NCBI GenBank assembly: GCA_035079385.1
Contig: JAVHKY010000003.1
Coordinates: forward strand, 7,667,501-7,731,500
Direction: 5' to 3'
Length of the DNA: 64,000 nt
From: Aspidiotus rigidus
Lineage: Eukaryota > Arthropoda > Insecta > Hemiptera > Diaspididae
A model generated the notes under the pieces. It searched no databases. It was not told the origin of the DNA and was given only the letters and a program-made list of their open reading frames with translations. The position numbers and the translations under genes were made by a program. This document shows, piece by piece, positions 1 to 12,987 of the stretch. Each line of letters opens with the position of its first letter. The first letter of the stretch is position 1.

Positions 1-260
1 TCAACTTTCGGTGGGGCGAACGAGCGATCTCGCTGTTGTATTGGAATGGTATGAGAAAATTCAAGTCTTCTTTGAGAAATATGAGGTAGCGCGTACTCGC
101 TCCGCTCGTTCGCCCCCTGTCTCGCTGTTGTATTGGAATGGTATGAGACATGGAAAAATTTCGACTATTCAGCCTTTATTTATTTAATTATTTAATTGTT
201 TAATTATTCAATTATTTAATTATTTAATTATTCTATTATTTTATTGTTTAATTATTTAAT

Positions 261-297
<37 letters not shown>

Positions 298-1340
298 TTA
301 ATTATTTATTTATTTATTCATTTATTTATCTATTTATTTATTTATTTATTTATTTATTTATTCATTTATTTATTTATTATTAATTCTTCTACTAGGTCAA
401 GTGTTCGTGAGATATTATTCGTTTACTCCCTTTACCTATCTTGGCGTCGTATAAGTCTTGTATGAGAAATATTTTGAGGTAATTGTGGGTGTTCTATATT
501 TTGAGGTATCAACTTTCGTGGGGCGAACGAGCGATCTCGCTGTTGTATTGGAATGGTATGAGAAAATTCAAGTCTTCAATGAGAAATATGAGGTAGCGCG
601 AACTCGCTCCGCTCGTTCGCCCCCTGTCTCGCTGTTGTATTGGAATGGTATGAGACAATTCAAGTCTAGGGGACTTGGAAAAATTTCCACTATCCAGCCA
701 TATATGATAGGAAGAGGGACTTGGAAAATTTTCTAATTATCAATTATATTAATTATTTAATTATTTATTTATTTAATAATTCAATTATTTAATTATTTAA
801 TTATTTAATTATTCAATTATTTATTTATTTATTTGATTATTTAATTATATTAATTATTTAATTATTTATTTATTTAATTATTTAATTATTCATTGATTAA
901 TTAATTATATTATTATTACGCGGGGTGTACTCGCGAATTTCTGAATCACCCACGGGGTAGAGATTTTCTAATTATTAATTATTATATTAATTATTTATTC
1001 ATTTATTTATTTAATTATTTAATTATTTAATTATTTATTTATTTAATTATTTAATTAAATAATTATTTAATTATTTAATTATTTAATTTTCAATTAATTA
1101 ATTAATTAATTAATTAATTATTTATTATTATTACGCGGGTGTACTCGCGAATTTCTGAATCACCCACAGGGTAGAGATTTTCTAATTATTAATTATATTA
1201 ATTATTTAATTATTTATTTATTTATTTATTATTAATTATTATTATTACGCTGGGTGTACTCGTGAATTTCTGAATCACCCACGGGGTAGAGATTTCTCTT
1301 GACGGGGGGGGGAGGGGGGGTGTACTCGCGAGTTTCAAAA
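1..1340. repeat. AT-rich microsatellite with embedded minisatellite units
   Basis: Most of this stretch is TTTA/TTAAT simple repeat. Two kinds of more complex unit are embedded. A unit of about 150 bp at 1-150 recurs at about 508-660 with few differences. Each copy carries an inverted pair, GGGGCGAACGAGCG and its reverse complement, about 85 bp apart. A second unit, containing GTGTACTCGCGAATTTCTGA and CACCCACGGGGTAGAGA, occurs at about 917-975, 1131-1185 and 1244-1300, with a degenerate start near 1318. The short segment at 680-735 (a TATATGATAGGA word followed by GGGACTTGGAAAA) belongs to the dispersed family seen again at 39.1-39.5 kb and 61.5-61.9 kb. No gene is supported; the short open frame here is repeat sequence. 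Confidence 0.85.
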
Positions 1341-3640
1341 TCGGGGTCTGGCGAGAGAAAAGACATGGAACATGTCAAAAAAAATCTTTTTCTATAAATG
1401 AAGTGCTACAGCGCGTGAAAAGCGAACGAGGAAAATAATAGAAATTATTTATACATCAAAACAGATGGAATGGAGCGTCGTTGGCGGGTTCATTTGCAGG
1501 GTCATTGGCGGGGTTGTTTGAGGCGTCGTTTGCTGAATGTTGTAGGATTTCATTTTCAATATAATATTGTAATCAAAGATACATCTTCAATACATTGCAT
1601 TTAATCAAAAGTTGTACCTGTGTATTAGTAAAGTTTCCACTAGACCGCGTACTAGACTGCACTAACGTGGGAGGCGGCATACAAGATTGTTAAATTTCAG
1701 GTGGACCGTCTATTAGATCGGTATCGGAACCAATTTTTTCATTCGAGTTCTTTCAATTTTGTATTGAAAATGTAATAAAAAAAAAATGGAAGCGCACTAA
1801 CTTTATTTTTGAAAATTGAAATTAAATTATATTGAGTAAATAACACGTATACTCACGCAGTGTGTATGTGGTTTCATCATCCGACTCATTTTCAATTTGA
1901 ACGTGTAAATTCTGAAATTTAAGAAGAATATTATGTAGCTACATTAGCTGATTATATTGTAGAAGATCAAAAAGTAGGTCTTCAATTAGCCAGGCCTTCC
2001 TTGATGTAAAGATAGCGCTTGAATATATACACTTTATTCACAAAAATACGTCAACAGTAGTTCATAATCCTAATATACGAGTGGTGCTCTTCCAGATTAA
2101 TATGAGGATAATACTCAGAGAGCGTACTTCAGGACGTTAGTGAATCTGTTCAGAGAATGACTGCGTCGATCAAGACGTCAGGAATATCGGTTTAAGACAT
2201 GTACCTACAGTTTCTTCTGTTGTTCGGTATTCCGCTGACAGTTTCTAACAGGTAGACGAAGAAAAACAAGGCTTTACCCGCGGGTAAAGCCTTGTTTTTC
2301 TTCGTTTGAATTATTCCTTGCACGTATAAAAATTCCTTTTAGTTTTAACAGGTAGACGGTGACAGCTAGGGAACAACTGAAAAGGTCTAAATATTTCAGA
2401 TAAGGAATTGGAGCTTCGATTTGAAGTAAGAGTTTTCCAGCGCAGCGCTTACAATTTTGTATGCAAGTCTGATTTTGTATGCAAATAATTGCAACTTGTA
2501 GTGAGAGAAATACAGGGACTGCCTCAGATACATCCCCTTTTGCATCAGACCCTTGAGAAGGTACAAATAAAGTTGTCACTTCAAACGGAATAGAATAATA
2601 TCATGGGTGACAGAGCTGACTGAGTTCAAGAAAAATTTATCAGATAATTTTCTCGATGAAATTCGGTTGTTTGGATAAAAAATTAATTTGATTCTTATCG
2701 TCTGCCTCTATGTAAGTAGTTCTGTATAAAATGAAGATCAAATGTCAAGAAACGTTGATCTAATAGGAAATTGTATATTTTTCTCTTTTCAAATTATGAT
2801 TCAGTAACTTTTCCTGTCATCAAAACTGTGAGAAATAAAACGATATTTAAGTATGAAGATTTAGTTAATGGCAGAAAAACGACGTCTTTTTCCGTCGAAT
2901 AACGAGAATTTTACACGAGGCATGGATCCGCGCGCCGAGTTTATAGCCTATGCTTACGAGCACAGGCCATTTTAAAAATAACTTCGCTAAATTATTATTT
3001 AAAAATATTCCAAGAGAAAAGGAAAAACTCCCTAAAGGGAGAACACAAAAAGTAGTACCTAATATTATTTTTAGAAGACCTCACTGAAATAGGTATTCAG
3101 GTAATGAATCAATAAGTATATTCTTTAATTATATTTTCCAAGAATATCTAGCTATTTCTTATTTTTACGTTGTAAATTTTGCGCATTTTTTCGTGTGTCT
3201 ACCATCAGTGAATATGGAAGGGCTATAAAATTGATACCTACTTCTCTTATGATTAGGCAAAAAACTTCTTCCTCCAACCTAATACAAAAATTTTCTCTTT
3301 GCATTTGCAGCTTCTCTGTTTTTTGTCTGCAAATATTGATAACTCTATCCATGAGAAAAAATAAAAACTCATCACCCCATAAAATGTGCGGTTCACAGAA
3401 AAATTTCATATCGATTGCGCGTCTATAATCTGCTTTCACTTGAAACAAAGAAAAGTATAAAATTGAAGAACGCATTGATTTTATCAATAACACTTGTGCG
3501 GCGTATTTAATCTTCTTATTTCGGAAGTTTCGAACCCAACGTGTGTCGTATTCCTCTCACATCTGGTTTATGTGTAAGTGCCTCCAATTTTATCTATAAG
3601 ACCTAACTTCGTGAATTGTCGTTTTTACTCGGACTGCAAT
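1341..3640. other. Non-coding DNA without recognised gene
   Basis: Apart from the palindrome at 2256-2305, I see only short random open frames. The word AATTGAAGAACG followed by a TTGATT-type end at 3461-3480 recurs at 5860-5880 and 13681-13700. It may mark Penelope-element terminal sequence just upstream of the element that starts near 3640. Confidence 0.5.
2256..2305. repeat. 50-bp perfect palindrome without spacer
   Basis: The two 25-bp arms are exact reverse complements with no loop (centre ACCCG/CGGGT). A 12-bp word, AACAGGTAGACG, stands at the left edge (about 2247-2258) and again about 100 bp downstream (about 2346-2357), so the palindrome may lie in a small insertion flanked by a direct repeat. 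No coding role is evident. Confidence 0.85.
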
Positions 3641-5247
3641 TCCACTACCTACTAAAAAGTTGGAACGTTACATAACAGTCGAATGGATTGGAACAGAACT
3701 GAGGAGGTGGTATGGACAGCTTAATGTTACTACAAAACTTAACCTTTTGGTACATTCAATGCTTTCTGATATCCTTCACCCTGGTGAGTTTGATTCATTT
3801 ATAGAATCCGTTAATGGTGATTGTGGCGTATTTGAACGAAATTTAAAAGAAAAAAAAAAAATCGTAAACTTGCCTCCCTAAAAAAGGCTGTGCTAATGAT
3901 AATAATGCTCAGCAATTCCAGTCACTTATCATCAATTATATTGAAGTTAAGTTTAACTGTGATGAAGAAAACCTATTGGAGAAGGGATTAAAATTCAGGC
4001 TACCCCCTCTCAAGAATCAGGAGACCCTGACTAATATAGTGGCTGCTTTGGCGGTGAAGATTGGACCGGGTGTGAATACACAAAAAAAATCCGCCAGAAC
4101 GGTCTGCAACACCCCCTCCCCAGCATAAGTATTAATGTTTGTAACGATGTGATCAAGGGTTTGAAGGGGAAGCTGAGAGAGGAGGGCTTAATCCTTTCTA
4201 AGGCTGATAAAGTTGTAATTATGGAGAAGTCCTCCTAACCCTTTTTTGTTTCCTTAATTTCGTCAAAGAGGTGAGGAATATCATCAATAGTAGCAAAGTT
4301 GTGATCAAGAGTTCTTTGGCAAAGAAAGCCATCTTAGAACCTATCCTGTTCCTCCCCTCCTTTATGGGTAACCTAAGGTACATGAAAAAGATAACCCGAT
4401 GTGGTCGATTGTGTCATTTGTATCGTCACCAACACTTATTAGCTGAATAATATAGATAGTTCAATTTTCCCTACTCAGTAAAGAACTCAGGTGCCTTAAT
4501 GGAGAGGCTGAAGGACATAAGTCTCTCTCCGGGAAAGACCTTGTGCTCATTTGATGTTGTAGGGTTATTTCTTTACATCCCAAGGCCGTCACTATCCAAC
4601 GTATCTAGGAGAATTGCTCTTTAAATCTGGGGTCCCTCATTAGGAATTGGAGGAATTCTTTGACCTTCTTTGAAGTTTGTTGGACTCCTAATTTTTGTAT
4701 ACTGGATGGAAAATTTTTCGAGTTCCCCGAAGAAGTGGGGATTCCTATTGGTTCTCCCTTGGGCTCGCTTATTTCGGAGGTGCGTATGTCCAAATTTGAG
4801 AGTGATTTGTTCTCCTCGAGCCAGGTGCTTTTGAATCATGTTCTTTATTGGCACAGATAGGTAGACGACATTTTATGTGTATGGACCGGTCCGTCAGAAC
4901 TCCTAAGTGAGTTTCTTGCGTATTTAAATAACCGATTTCCTTCCATAAGATTCTGTTTGGAAGTTGGTGGCACATTAATAAACTTTTTGTAATTGCCCAT
5001 ATTTGATAGAGATGGCGTCCATGAACTTGGAATATATAGAAAAATAACTTCGACCGACATTGCAATCCATAGGTCGTTTTTTGTCCTGCTGCACACAAGA
5101 TCGCTATTGACTCATATTCCCTTGAGTCAGGATGCTTTCCAGAAGGGACTTGTAACGATCAAGCACTTGGCCAGAGTGAATCAGGTCAGAGTGGACATAG
5201 ACTTAATGGCCCGGAGGAGGCTTTCTAGGAAATACCTCGATTCCACC

Positions 5248-5276
5248 ACCTCCTCCTCCTCCTCCTCCTCCTCCTC
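5248..5276 (+). repeat. (TCC)n microsatellite
   Basis: About nine tandem CTC/TCC triplets inside the Penelope-like relic would encode a Ser run in one frame and a Leu run in another. It is probably a replication-slippage product after the element died. Confidence 0.9.
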
Positions 5277-5744
5277 AGAGATTCACGCCTTGCCGGCGGA
5301 AAACGTTGGATTAGACTCCCTTTTTTGGGCACATTTTCTTTGCATCTGGGTCGTGTCCTCTGTCCTTTTAAGTTTCGGCCGACTTGTTACAACTCCAATT
5401 TTGTGAAAAGTTTATTCATGAAATTAAAGGACCCTATTCCTCTAGCCGAGAGGAGCGGCGTTTACAGTGTAGCTTGCAACGATTGCTCTGGAGTTTAGTA
5501 GGAATAACTGGCCGTCAGTTTCAAATCTGAGCACAAGAATTGAAAGTGGCCATAAGCTCAAAGCGGGGTGTGGAGCCCTTCTCCTTAGGGAGATCTCGTA
5601 TTTTAAACGTATGATGGCTTTAGAAAATATTGAAATTATACGACACTGAAACAACGAAAACATCGTCGTTTTAAACACGTATATTCCAAGAGAGGGGTTG
5701 ATTGAACTAATTTATGAGGAGAGTCGCTTGTATTTGTTGACGCT

Positions 5745-5768
5745 TTGAAGATGGTTGTTTACCCGAAA
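5745..5768 (+). other. Hammerhead-ribozyme-like core relic
   Basis: Directly downstream of the GIY-YIG relic the sequence reads TTGAAGA, then a short helix (GGT with ACC around TGTTT), then CGAAAG. Penelope-like elements are known to carry hammerhead motifs (CUGANGA - stem II - GAAA) in their terminal repeats. Here the first core base is T instead of C and the closing pair of stem II is a T/C mismatch, so this would be an inactive relic. The motif is short, and position is its main support. Confidence 0.35.
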
Positions 5769-5780
5769 GTGCTCAATGGC

Positions 5781-7280
5781 TGTATTTATTGTGGTTTCTG
5801 TAATCTGCTACTCATTCATGAGTACACTTCTTTGTTTCAATATTATGTATAATTATGAAATTGAAGAACGTATATTGATTCTGCTTTCACTCAATGAAGA
5901 AGTCCAATTCGTACGTAGTCCATTTGTAAAAAAAATGTAAACGAATTTACAAAGGTATTTCGATTATCCATTTCAAAAACAGTATATACTTACATTAAAA
6001 AAAAAAAAAAAAAAAAAAATGACACTGTACTATACATCGCTGATAACGTTTTGTTTTTGAAGACAAATACCAGCATCGATTCGGCCTATTGAAGAATTTT
6101 TTAAAATATGGTAGAAAATGTGGAACGAAGTTTTGCCGTAAAAGCGAAGGAAAAACGCGGGTGAAGATGAAGTTTTTCAAATTTACAATGCTACGTGCGT
6201 AGGACGGTATCAATCATGCCTAGAAATAGAGAACATAAAGATCTATCATGTGTGCGAGTATTATTTATTATGTTTTCCTGATAAATGCGTCTTTAAAATG
6301 ACTCCGTCAGACCAGTACGACCATGCGAAAATTTCACGAAAGAAAACGTATGCACAGATATATAGTGCGAGTAGAGTGGCTTGCATAGAAATAGCTATTT
6401 TATGGGGGAAAACCGACACGAGAAGCAAATATTTGTATTTCGTCGAGTTACCACCCTTCTTCGTCGATAAACATTGAAATACAATTATAGAGGGCTTTGA
6501 ATTTCAGTCTTATACGGAAATGGAAGTTTTAGTTTCCCCCTAATACACGTAGGCTTCGACGGTACGCATCCTTAACTCCTTATACAGTACGTCATTTCAA
6601 GACCTCGAGTTTGCACAATAATATGGATTCGATAAAACGTGAAAAACATACGTTTGTTTGTTGGGAAAGCGAAGAAAAAGATGGACTAAAACTGGAGAAT
6701 CTAATTCTTTTCATCTTCACCCTTTTTTCAGATTCCAAAACGTTCAAAGAGTAAGTAACACGTACTGTTGATATAATTCAGTTATGTCAGCAAAAAATGA
6801 ACGTTACTGTATGTATCAATGAAGTTACATACAGGACAAAATTAGGGCGTGCAGTTACCCGAAATTATAGATGGAATTGGGAACAAGCCGTAATTCCGCG
6901 ACATGAACAGCTCCAAGTCTCAAACCTTAGCCTGCGTAATTAAATTATAGTGAACCAATAATTGAGAGTTATGTACATGACTGGCTTGCCGTCACGAAAT
7001 AACACTAGTTATCAAATATTATATAGGTTCCGTATAAAGGATATCGACGTTCGTAAGTCATTGACCCCACAGCTCTAAAAGCATTCACCAACTTCATCAT
7101 CATCCCAGCATCAAGAGCTTCCATCCTTCGCTCGTTAGGAATACGTAAACCTAAACAAGTTCTGTGATGGTCAAAATAAATCTCCTTAGCCATCAAAGCA
7201 CGTAAAAAAACGTACAGTTCTCACAAGTCCTCACTCTCCCAAACCGATTTCATTTCATACAAAAAAGCTCGCGCCAAAGC
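5781..7280. other. No gene recognised
   Basis: The segment contains a 22-nt A run at about 5998-6019 and otherwise unremarkable AT-rich DNA with short open frames. The first 110 bp resemble 13608-13700 (see that entry) and are probably the 3-prime tail of the Penelope-like copy. Confidence 0.5.
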
Positions 7281-9800
7281 AACAACTCTTAGTCCGTTTC
7301 GCAAAGGAACGATCCTTGAGTCAACTCGTTTCTATCTCCACCATTTGGAGAGGTATTGAGAAACTTACGGGTGATGGTTTCCTATACCAAATCAATCAAC
7401 TAATCTCAAACGACTCGCTCATCTCCGTACTTATTAAAGGAAACCTTGACCAAATACTACACCTCTGTCTTATTAAACTCCTGCAACTACGACAAACTCT
7501 TTTTATCCTACAAACTCCAAGCAGAAAACTCTATAATATCTTTCAACCCCCTTCCTGGAACTCCTCTCTCCAGTATCCCCCATAACCGAAGAAAAACTTA
7601 CATCCACCATGAGAAAATACCCGAGAAATGTTTCTAGCGCTTTAGATGACGTTTACGCATCCATGCTTTAGAACCTTCACCAAAACACACTCCTCTTTCT
7701 CCTCTCCCTATTCAAGTCCATCTTTTCAAAAAATATCTACCCTCTCTTCTAAGAATCAGTCATCATACTCCCCATCTTGAAACCTAATTCAGACCGCCTC
7801 TTCCCCACCTCATATCACTCTACCGCCAGTGTTCTTGAAAAATCCTCAATAAAAAGCTCTCTCTGGTTTCTAAAATCAAACAGTCTTCTCTCTCCCTTCC
7901 AATATGGTTTCAAAAAAGGCCGCGGCACTACATGGGCTTTTTCTGATCTCAAATCTAAAATAAACAAATATGCACTGACCAAGTCATCCTTCGGCTCTGT
8001 ATTTTTCGACCTCCAAGAAGCCTTTCTCCGGGGATGGAGATACCACATTGCTATACGGTCTTCGAGGCAACCTTCTTTCCATCTTACAAAGTTTTTTCAA
8101 CAAATAACACTATTAGTTCGAATACAAAATCCCATCAGTAGAAAATGGTGTCCCTCTAGGGAAAATTTTCAGTGTCCTTCCCTTCCTGATAACTATCAAT
8201 CATATCGCTGAATGCGTTCATTTCCTCCTCACTCAACATCACCTCGCAGATGACTATAACATTTCCATCCGTTCTACCAACCCCCTGAGAGCCCATAGAT
8301 ACCTCGAAGAAACTCTCGATACTATTAGTTCATGGACCACTACAAACGCTTTTCGTTTCTCATCGTCTGAACTTTCTTTGTCATCTTCAAACAAAGAAAT
8401 CCTATCCCACCTTCTGACCTCTTTCCTTAAAACATTTTCAAATCCCTTCTCGTGACTCTGTCAAGCTCCTTGGCATACATTTCGATCAGAAACTCAGCTG
8501 CCCCTACCCATCAAAACTCTCAAAGCTAAATGCCCACGTCGCTTAAATAATAAATTGAAATTCGTCTCACATCCAGCCAAAGGTTGCAACAAGATTCGTC
8601 TTCTGCATCTACACCAAAGCTCTAGATTATAGAGCCCAATTCGTAACTTGGCCAATAAATCGATCTTCTCTTGGCTACACACCATCCAAACCTCCTCCCT
8701 CAGCCTGGCCTTAGGAGCCTATTGAATGAGTTCCAAACTCTGTTTATGTGACGAAGCCACCGAACCTCTTATCCCCTTTCGTAGCCTCTAACTGCTTCTC
8801 ACCTCCCCATCTTCAATCCTAATTTCAATCCACACAACAACCTCCCTTCAGTCATCCTATATAAACATATCCGACTACAATTTGAATACTCTTCAACGCA
8901 CCTTTCAAAATTAAGCCCTTACACTGCCTATTTATGAGTCATCTCCACCTTCCCCAAAGTTCGCACCCCAAGAATATCCCGACCATACCCTGAGTCTCAC
9001 AGATGGCTCAACATCCGTAACATAGGCTCCATATTCACTCCTGAATTGATGGCGATCTTCATCTGCCTATCGCATCTCTCTTGACTTCCCACACATGGAA
9101 AATTCCTCCTCTTCATTACATTCTCCCACGGATCCCTATACGGCAAAGCCACTATCGCAAAAAATCCTTCCAAACCCTGACTTAACTGACACCAATATTA
9201 TATTTATTTGGGAACATGATAAGGTGTGATTATTAAATTGAAAAATGGTAATGAAATAACAATTTAACTCAGTACGTTTACAGACCGCAGGAATCACAAA
9301 ATTAGAAAAGGAAAAAAATGCTTTCAAGTGCTAGCCATCATCAGAGCGAGAACAGTAACTTAAATTCTAGCCGTAATTTAAAAATTCGGATTAATTCAAT
9401 TATGATGAGGTGTATTAAGCAGCCAAGGCAACCGCCTTCCCAAATATCACTGATCGTACTTTCCTTTTCGCCGTAGACTGTAAAAACCTTTACCAAACTT
9501 GAAAAAATCAACCACCAAACAAACTCCTCCGTATAAAACAGACCCCCATCCCCTGGTCAAGCTCCAAAAAACTATGATAACCAGATTGAGAATACGTCAT
9601 GATCGTGTACTCACATCTATTCAATCGAAATTCCCAATCTCCCTCTTTGTTACGGAAATGACCTGTCTGGTTCCTCAGAATCTTCGCTCTTCATTGTCCG
9701 TAATCCAAATCCTTAAAAACAAATCTGACACCATCTTTCTTACACTTCAATACCTTCGTCTCATTCACTTTATCGTATGCGCATGCGTGATATGATCCTG
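7280..9800 (+). pseudogene. I-type non-LTR retrotransposon (LINE), decayed ORF2
   Basis: Translation across several frames gives the standard order of an I-clade LINE ORF2. A linker before RT (about 7590-7760) includes KNLHQNTLLFLLSLF and ESVIILPILKP. RT follows, with LSPFQYGFKKGRGT (about 7893-7935) and SSFGSVFFDLQEAF (about 7987-8028, the FFDL..AFD block). Then come ENGVPLGKIFSVLPFL (about 8143-8190) and the catalytic box as LADDYNIS (about 8244-8267). An RNase H-like part begins near SLTDGS (8993). The C-terminal signature TRLRIRHDRV-TS (about 9570-9610) corresponds to the common TRLRIGHTRLTH block. Frameshifts and stops make it non-functional. Sequence at about 9190-9420 fits this order poorly and may be a later insertion. 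Confidence 0.82.
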
Positions 9801-12800
9801 CATCTTTTAATCTTTCTTCTCGAATTCCTTTTTTTTTTTCCCCCAGAATTGTTGCAATGTAATATATTAATATTAAATTTAGTTCTATGTAATCGAGCTA
9901 ATAGCCACAGCCTAGATCAAATTGTTCGTTAAAATAAATGAACTCAACATTCTGCCCTCTCCCGTCGAAACCTTCCCTATTCCTTGTAATACTCACGTCT
10001 CACATTCTTCTGTCAACAAGAAAAAAAAATTCTTTGAAATTATAATTTCAAGTGCCTCTGCAAGAGAATTGAAGTAAGATTTTTCTAAACGAATGCGATG
10101 GAAGACTTTGAAAATATTTCAGGAAATAAAACTAAATTGTTGTTTTAATCATTTCTACGAGTCTATTACATTTTAACTTCAAGATAAAATAAAATGAAAT
10201 GAGTAATAATAATAATAAGTACAAATAAATAGGAATTCTCAACAATTTTTCTACGAGCGAGAGAGAACCAAACAAATAATCCAGAAATCGTTTGTATGAA
10301 AACGAAGAATAAAACAGTACCTATGTTATACTCTTCAGAGAAGATGTTTTATGGAAAAAGAAAGAAAGTATAAAGGAGACTAATCTTTTTCCCGTACTCT
10401 GGAAAAGTATAATAGTTTCAGGAAGATTATGTCTGGCAGTCCGCCCTATTCCCATTCTCTGTCGATTCCTCATGTATTCTTCGTTTCCCGTATGAAGAAG
10501 TCTATTTTGTAATTCTAAAGAAGAAGTAATCTCTATTTCTATTAATGGAATTCTCGAGGTTCTTCACATCGTGAACTATTTCACAAAAAATACTTATCAA
10601 CAAAATGTTTACCGGATGTTGGTTCGAGATTCAATATAATTTTATACGAAGGACTAAAGTTCATTTTCGAACGAAAATTATTTTTCAATAAAAATTGTTT
10701 TTCATTCAGACTTTTCTTTTCGATGTCGTGCAATTTATATTAACTTGATAAATTTATGATTGATTAATAGAAATTTTGCGAATAACCTCATCATCATAAA
10801 ACTCAAAATTTCTGTACACTATTAACCTATAATTTATAAGATTTTTGTTTTCTAAAATGATACGAGTACAAGAATGAGTAAAGCTAGTAATTTCTAATGA
10901 AGAACTCACGTTGAAGTTACTAAAAAATTTCCAGTCCAAGATTTACGTAAATATTTTTATTTCGTCATCAGGATTCAAGAAACGAAAATTTACGAAGAAC
11001 AACTTTCACCTAAAAAAAGGTCTCGCACGCGTTATCTTTGACCCAACATTTTTATAGCACTGATTTCGGAAAACGAAAATCTCCTCCGCAGAATTTATTA
11101 TCTCCAGCATTTAGGACGTGGAATTTTTAATAAAATGGTTTGGGACCTCGTTTCCAAGATTTACGTTTTATTTCCTACCTCCCTAAAACCGTATAAACCC
11201 GTTTAATCCAAGTGTATTTTAATTGGAATCGCTGGTAGCTTATGTTTAAAGACGTATACCGGTATATAGATATATAGGTAGCTGTAAAAGTTTGAAAGAT
11301 TTTCGAAAACTTGATAAAACTTTTGATCTTTGAAATATTAATGGAATTAGAAAATTGTAGGTGTTTTCAAAGCTATCTTTGATTTGAAAAGTATAAGTAG
11401 AAGCATGATTGAAAATCGAAATGAAAACGAATCGTGCGTAGGTACATTCGCAATTTTAAGTATGCCTATAAAGACTACGTACCGTAAATACCTTACTTAT
11501 ACAATTGACAAAAGTAGGAACATAAAACAGGTGACTAACCGACTGTTCGCCGCTGGTTGCCAACTTCTTATACTTTCGAAATGTGAGCTTTTTGCTGAGT
11601 GACAAAAGAAATTGAGTAATGCCAACTTGAAAAGTTAGTATGCTTGTTTGGGAATTCGGCGCCAGTTTCAAATCTGTAAAAACATAATGATGTTGCTTCA
11701 GAATCAACGCATTAATTGTTGCAGGTGACGATGAAAATAGCTCAACTTCATAAATTTTAAATCGAATTAGAGTGCGAATACTTCATTTCTCTTACCGTTA
11801 TTTTCCTATTTTCTACCTTTTTCTGAAATTGTTCGAAAGATTAATGTCTGGAAAACAGTTCGTAAAATTGGTCGTAACATACGCGAAAATAGTAACTCGA
11901 GATAAACTTGTATCAGCGCGAATGTACACAAGATATACTGAATTTTTCACAACTTTAGTCACATGGGATTCAGACAATATCTCTCGTGTACGTGAAAGGG
12001 GTGTAAACGCGCTTGCGCTTTCTGTTATACTGAATTTCCTCGCTAATCCTTCGCATCGTTTCTCATTATCTCATAAATTAACGAACATAAAATTTCGCAT
12101 TATTCTTAAATCGCAATAAAGCATTCGGGCGTTCTCACTTCGTTATCCGCTTTTCGCAGTTATTACGTTGTAAAATTAGATTTTAAAAAATATATCGGTA
12201 TTTTGATGGCTGGTGTACATCTAGTGAAATTGAATAATCGCTGGAAAAATATGTGGAATTTCAATTTCCAAGGCAACTAGAATCTATTCTAGTGTAGGCC
12301 TATTATATGTGAGAAGGCATTATTTTCCAAAGGGGATAGACTTTTTAAATTGAAATAGAATGATTTAGCTTTCTTTGGGGAAACATTAATGCTGAATAAC
12401 GGGGGAAAAAATTTAAAAAAAGAGAATTTCATCAAGAGTTTACAGATAAATGAAATAATACCAGTATTCGATTTTTTTTTCCGCTGTCAGAATTTTTCTT
12501 TCTTAAGTAATTAACTATCAAACTGAAATTTATTCAAGCATTAATGTTGAGAAAGAATGACGCCCGAAATATTAATCGGATTTGAAACCCATATTGAAAA
12601 ATTATCTTCAAAAATCTGTTTCTACTTGAAATAAGAAAGTAAATTTTTTTATAGTACGATTCTGTTGCGAAAAATCAATATACAGAGTATTTTAAAAGTC
12701 GTTTGAAGCTAACGTCGCGAGTTTTATATCATTGCTTGCCTTGACTCGCTTTAATGGTTAAACACGGTGATGCATAACTGTACCGCGAGACTTTGAAATG

Positions 12801-12985
12801 GCTAATTTCGTTTATTTTTCACGGTGGTTGGGCAAATTAATTACTTTGTGAAAAACACTTTGAAGATGAACAATGGGATCTGACAAATTTCCTAAAATCA
12901 TCAATTGGTTCAACGAACATGAATATTGGCAAAAATCTTATAATCGTCTTTCGTGACTCTTTTCTTGGCCAACTATGACTTCAAA
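9801..12985. other. No gene recognised
   Basis: AT-rich intergenic DNA follows the LINE. A 115-codon open frame at 11772-12119 (+) has no recognisable motif and is probably chance. No tRNA or strong inverted repeat was noted. Confidence 0.45.
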
Positions 12986-12987
12986 AG

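Larger units (their letters stand above)
3640..5780 (+). pseudogene. Penelope-like retroelement, decayed (RT plus GIY-YIG relic)
   Basis: Broken reading frames, read across many frameshifts and stops, follow the order of a Penelope-like element. An N-terminal region near 3950-4010 contains EKGLKFRLPP. RT-like motifs follow: a PKVH/MKK-type segment near 4370-4400, then SPGKTLCSFDVVGLF near 4530-4575, then GIPIGSPLGSLISEV near 4740-4785, and a WxxRYVDD-like site near 4855-4890. The end, near 5445-5500, has SGVYSVACNDCSGV, the expected start of a GIY-YIG endonuclease, with a conserved His-bearing helix downstream. RT and GIY-YIG together are diagnostic of Penelope-like elements. Numerous stops show the copy is dead. 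A TCC microsatellite interrupts the frame at 5248-5276. Confidence 0.8.

Noticed and set aside
11772..12119. 115-codon plus-strand frame
   Set aside because: No recognisable domain, start context or splice structure, and of a length expected by chance in 64 kb read in six frames.
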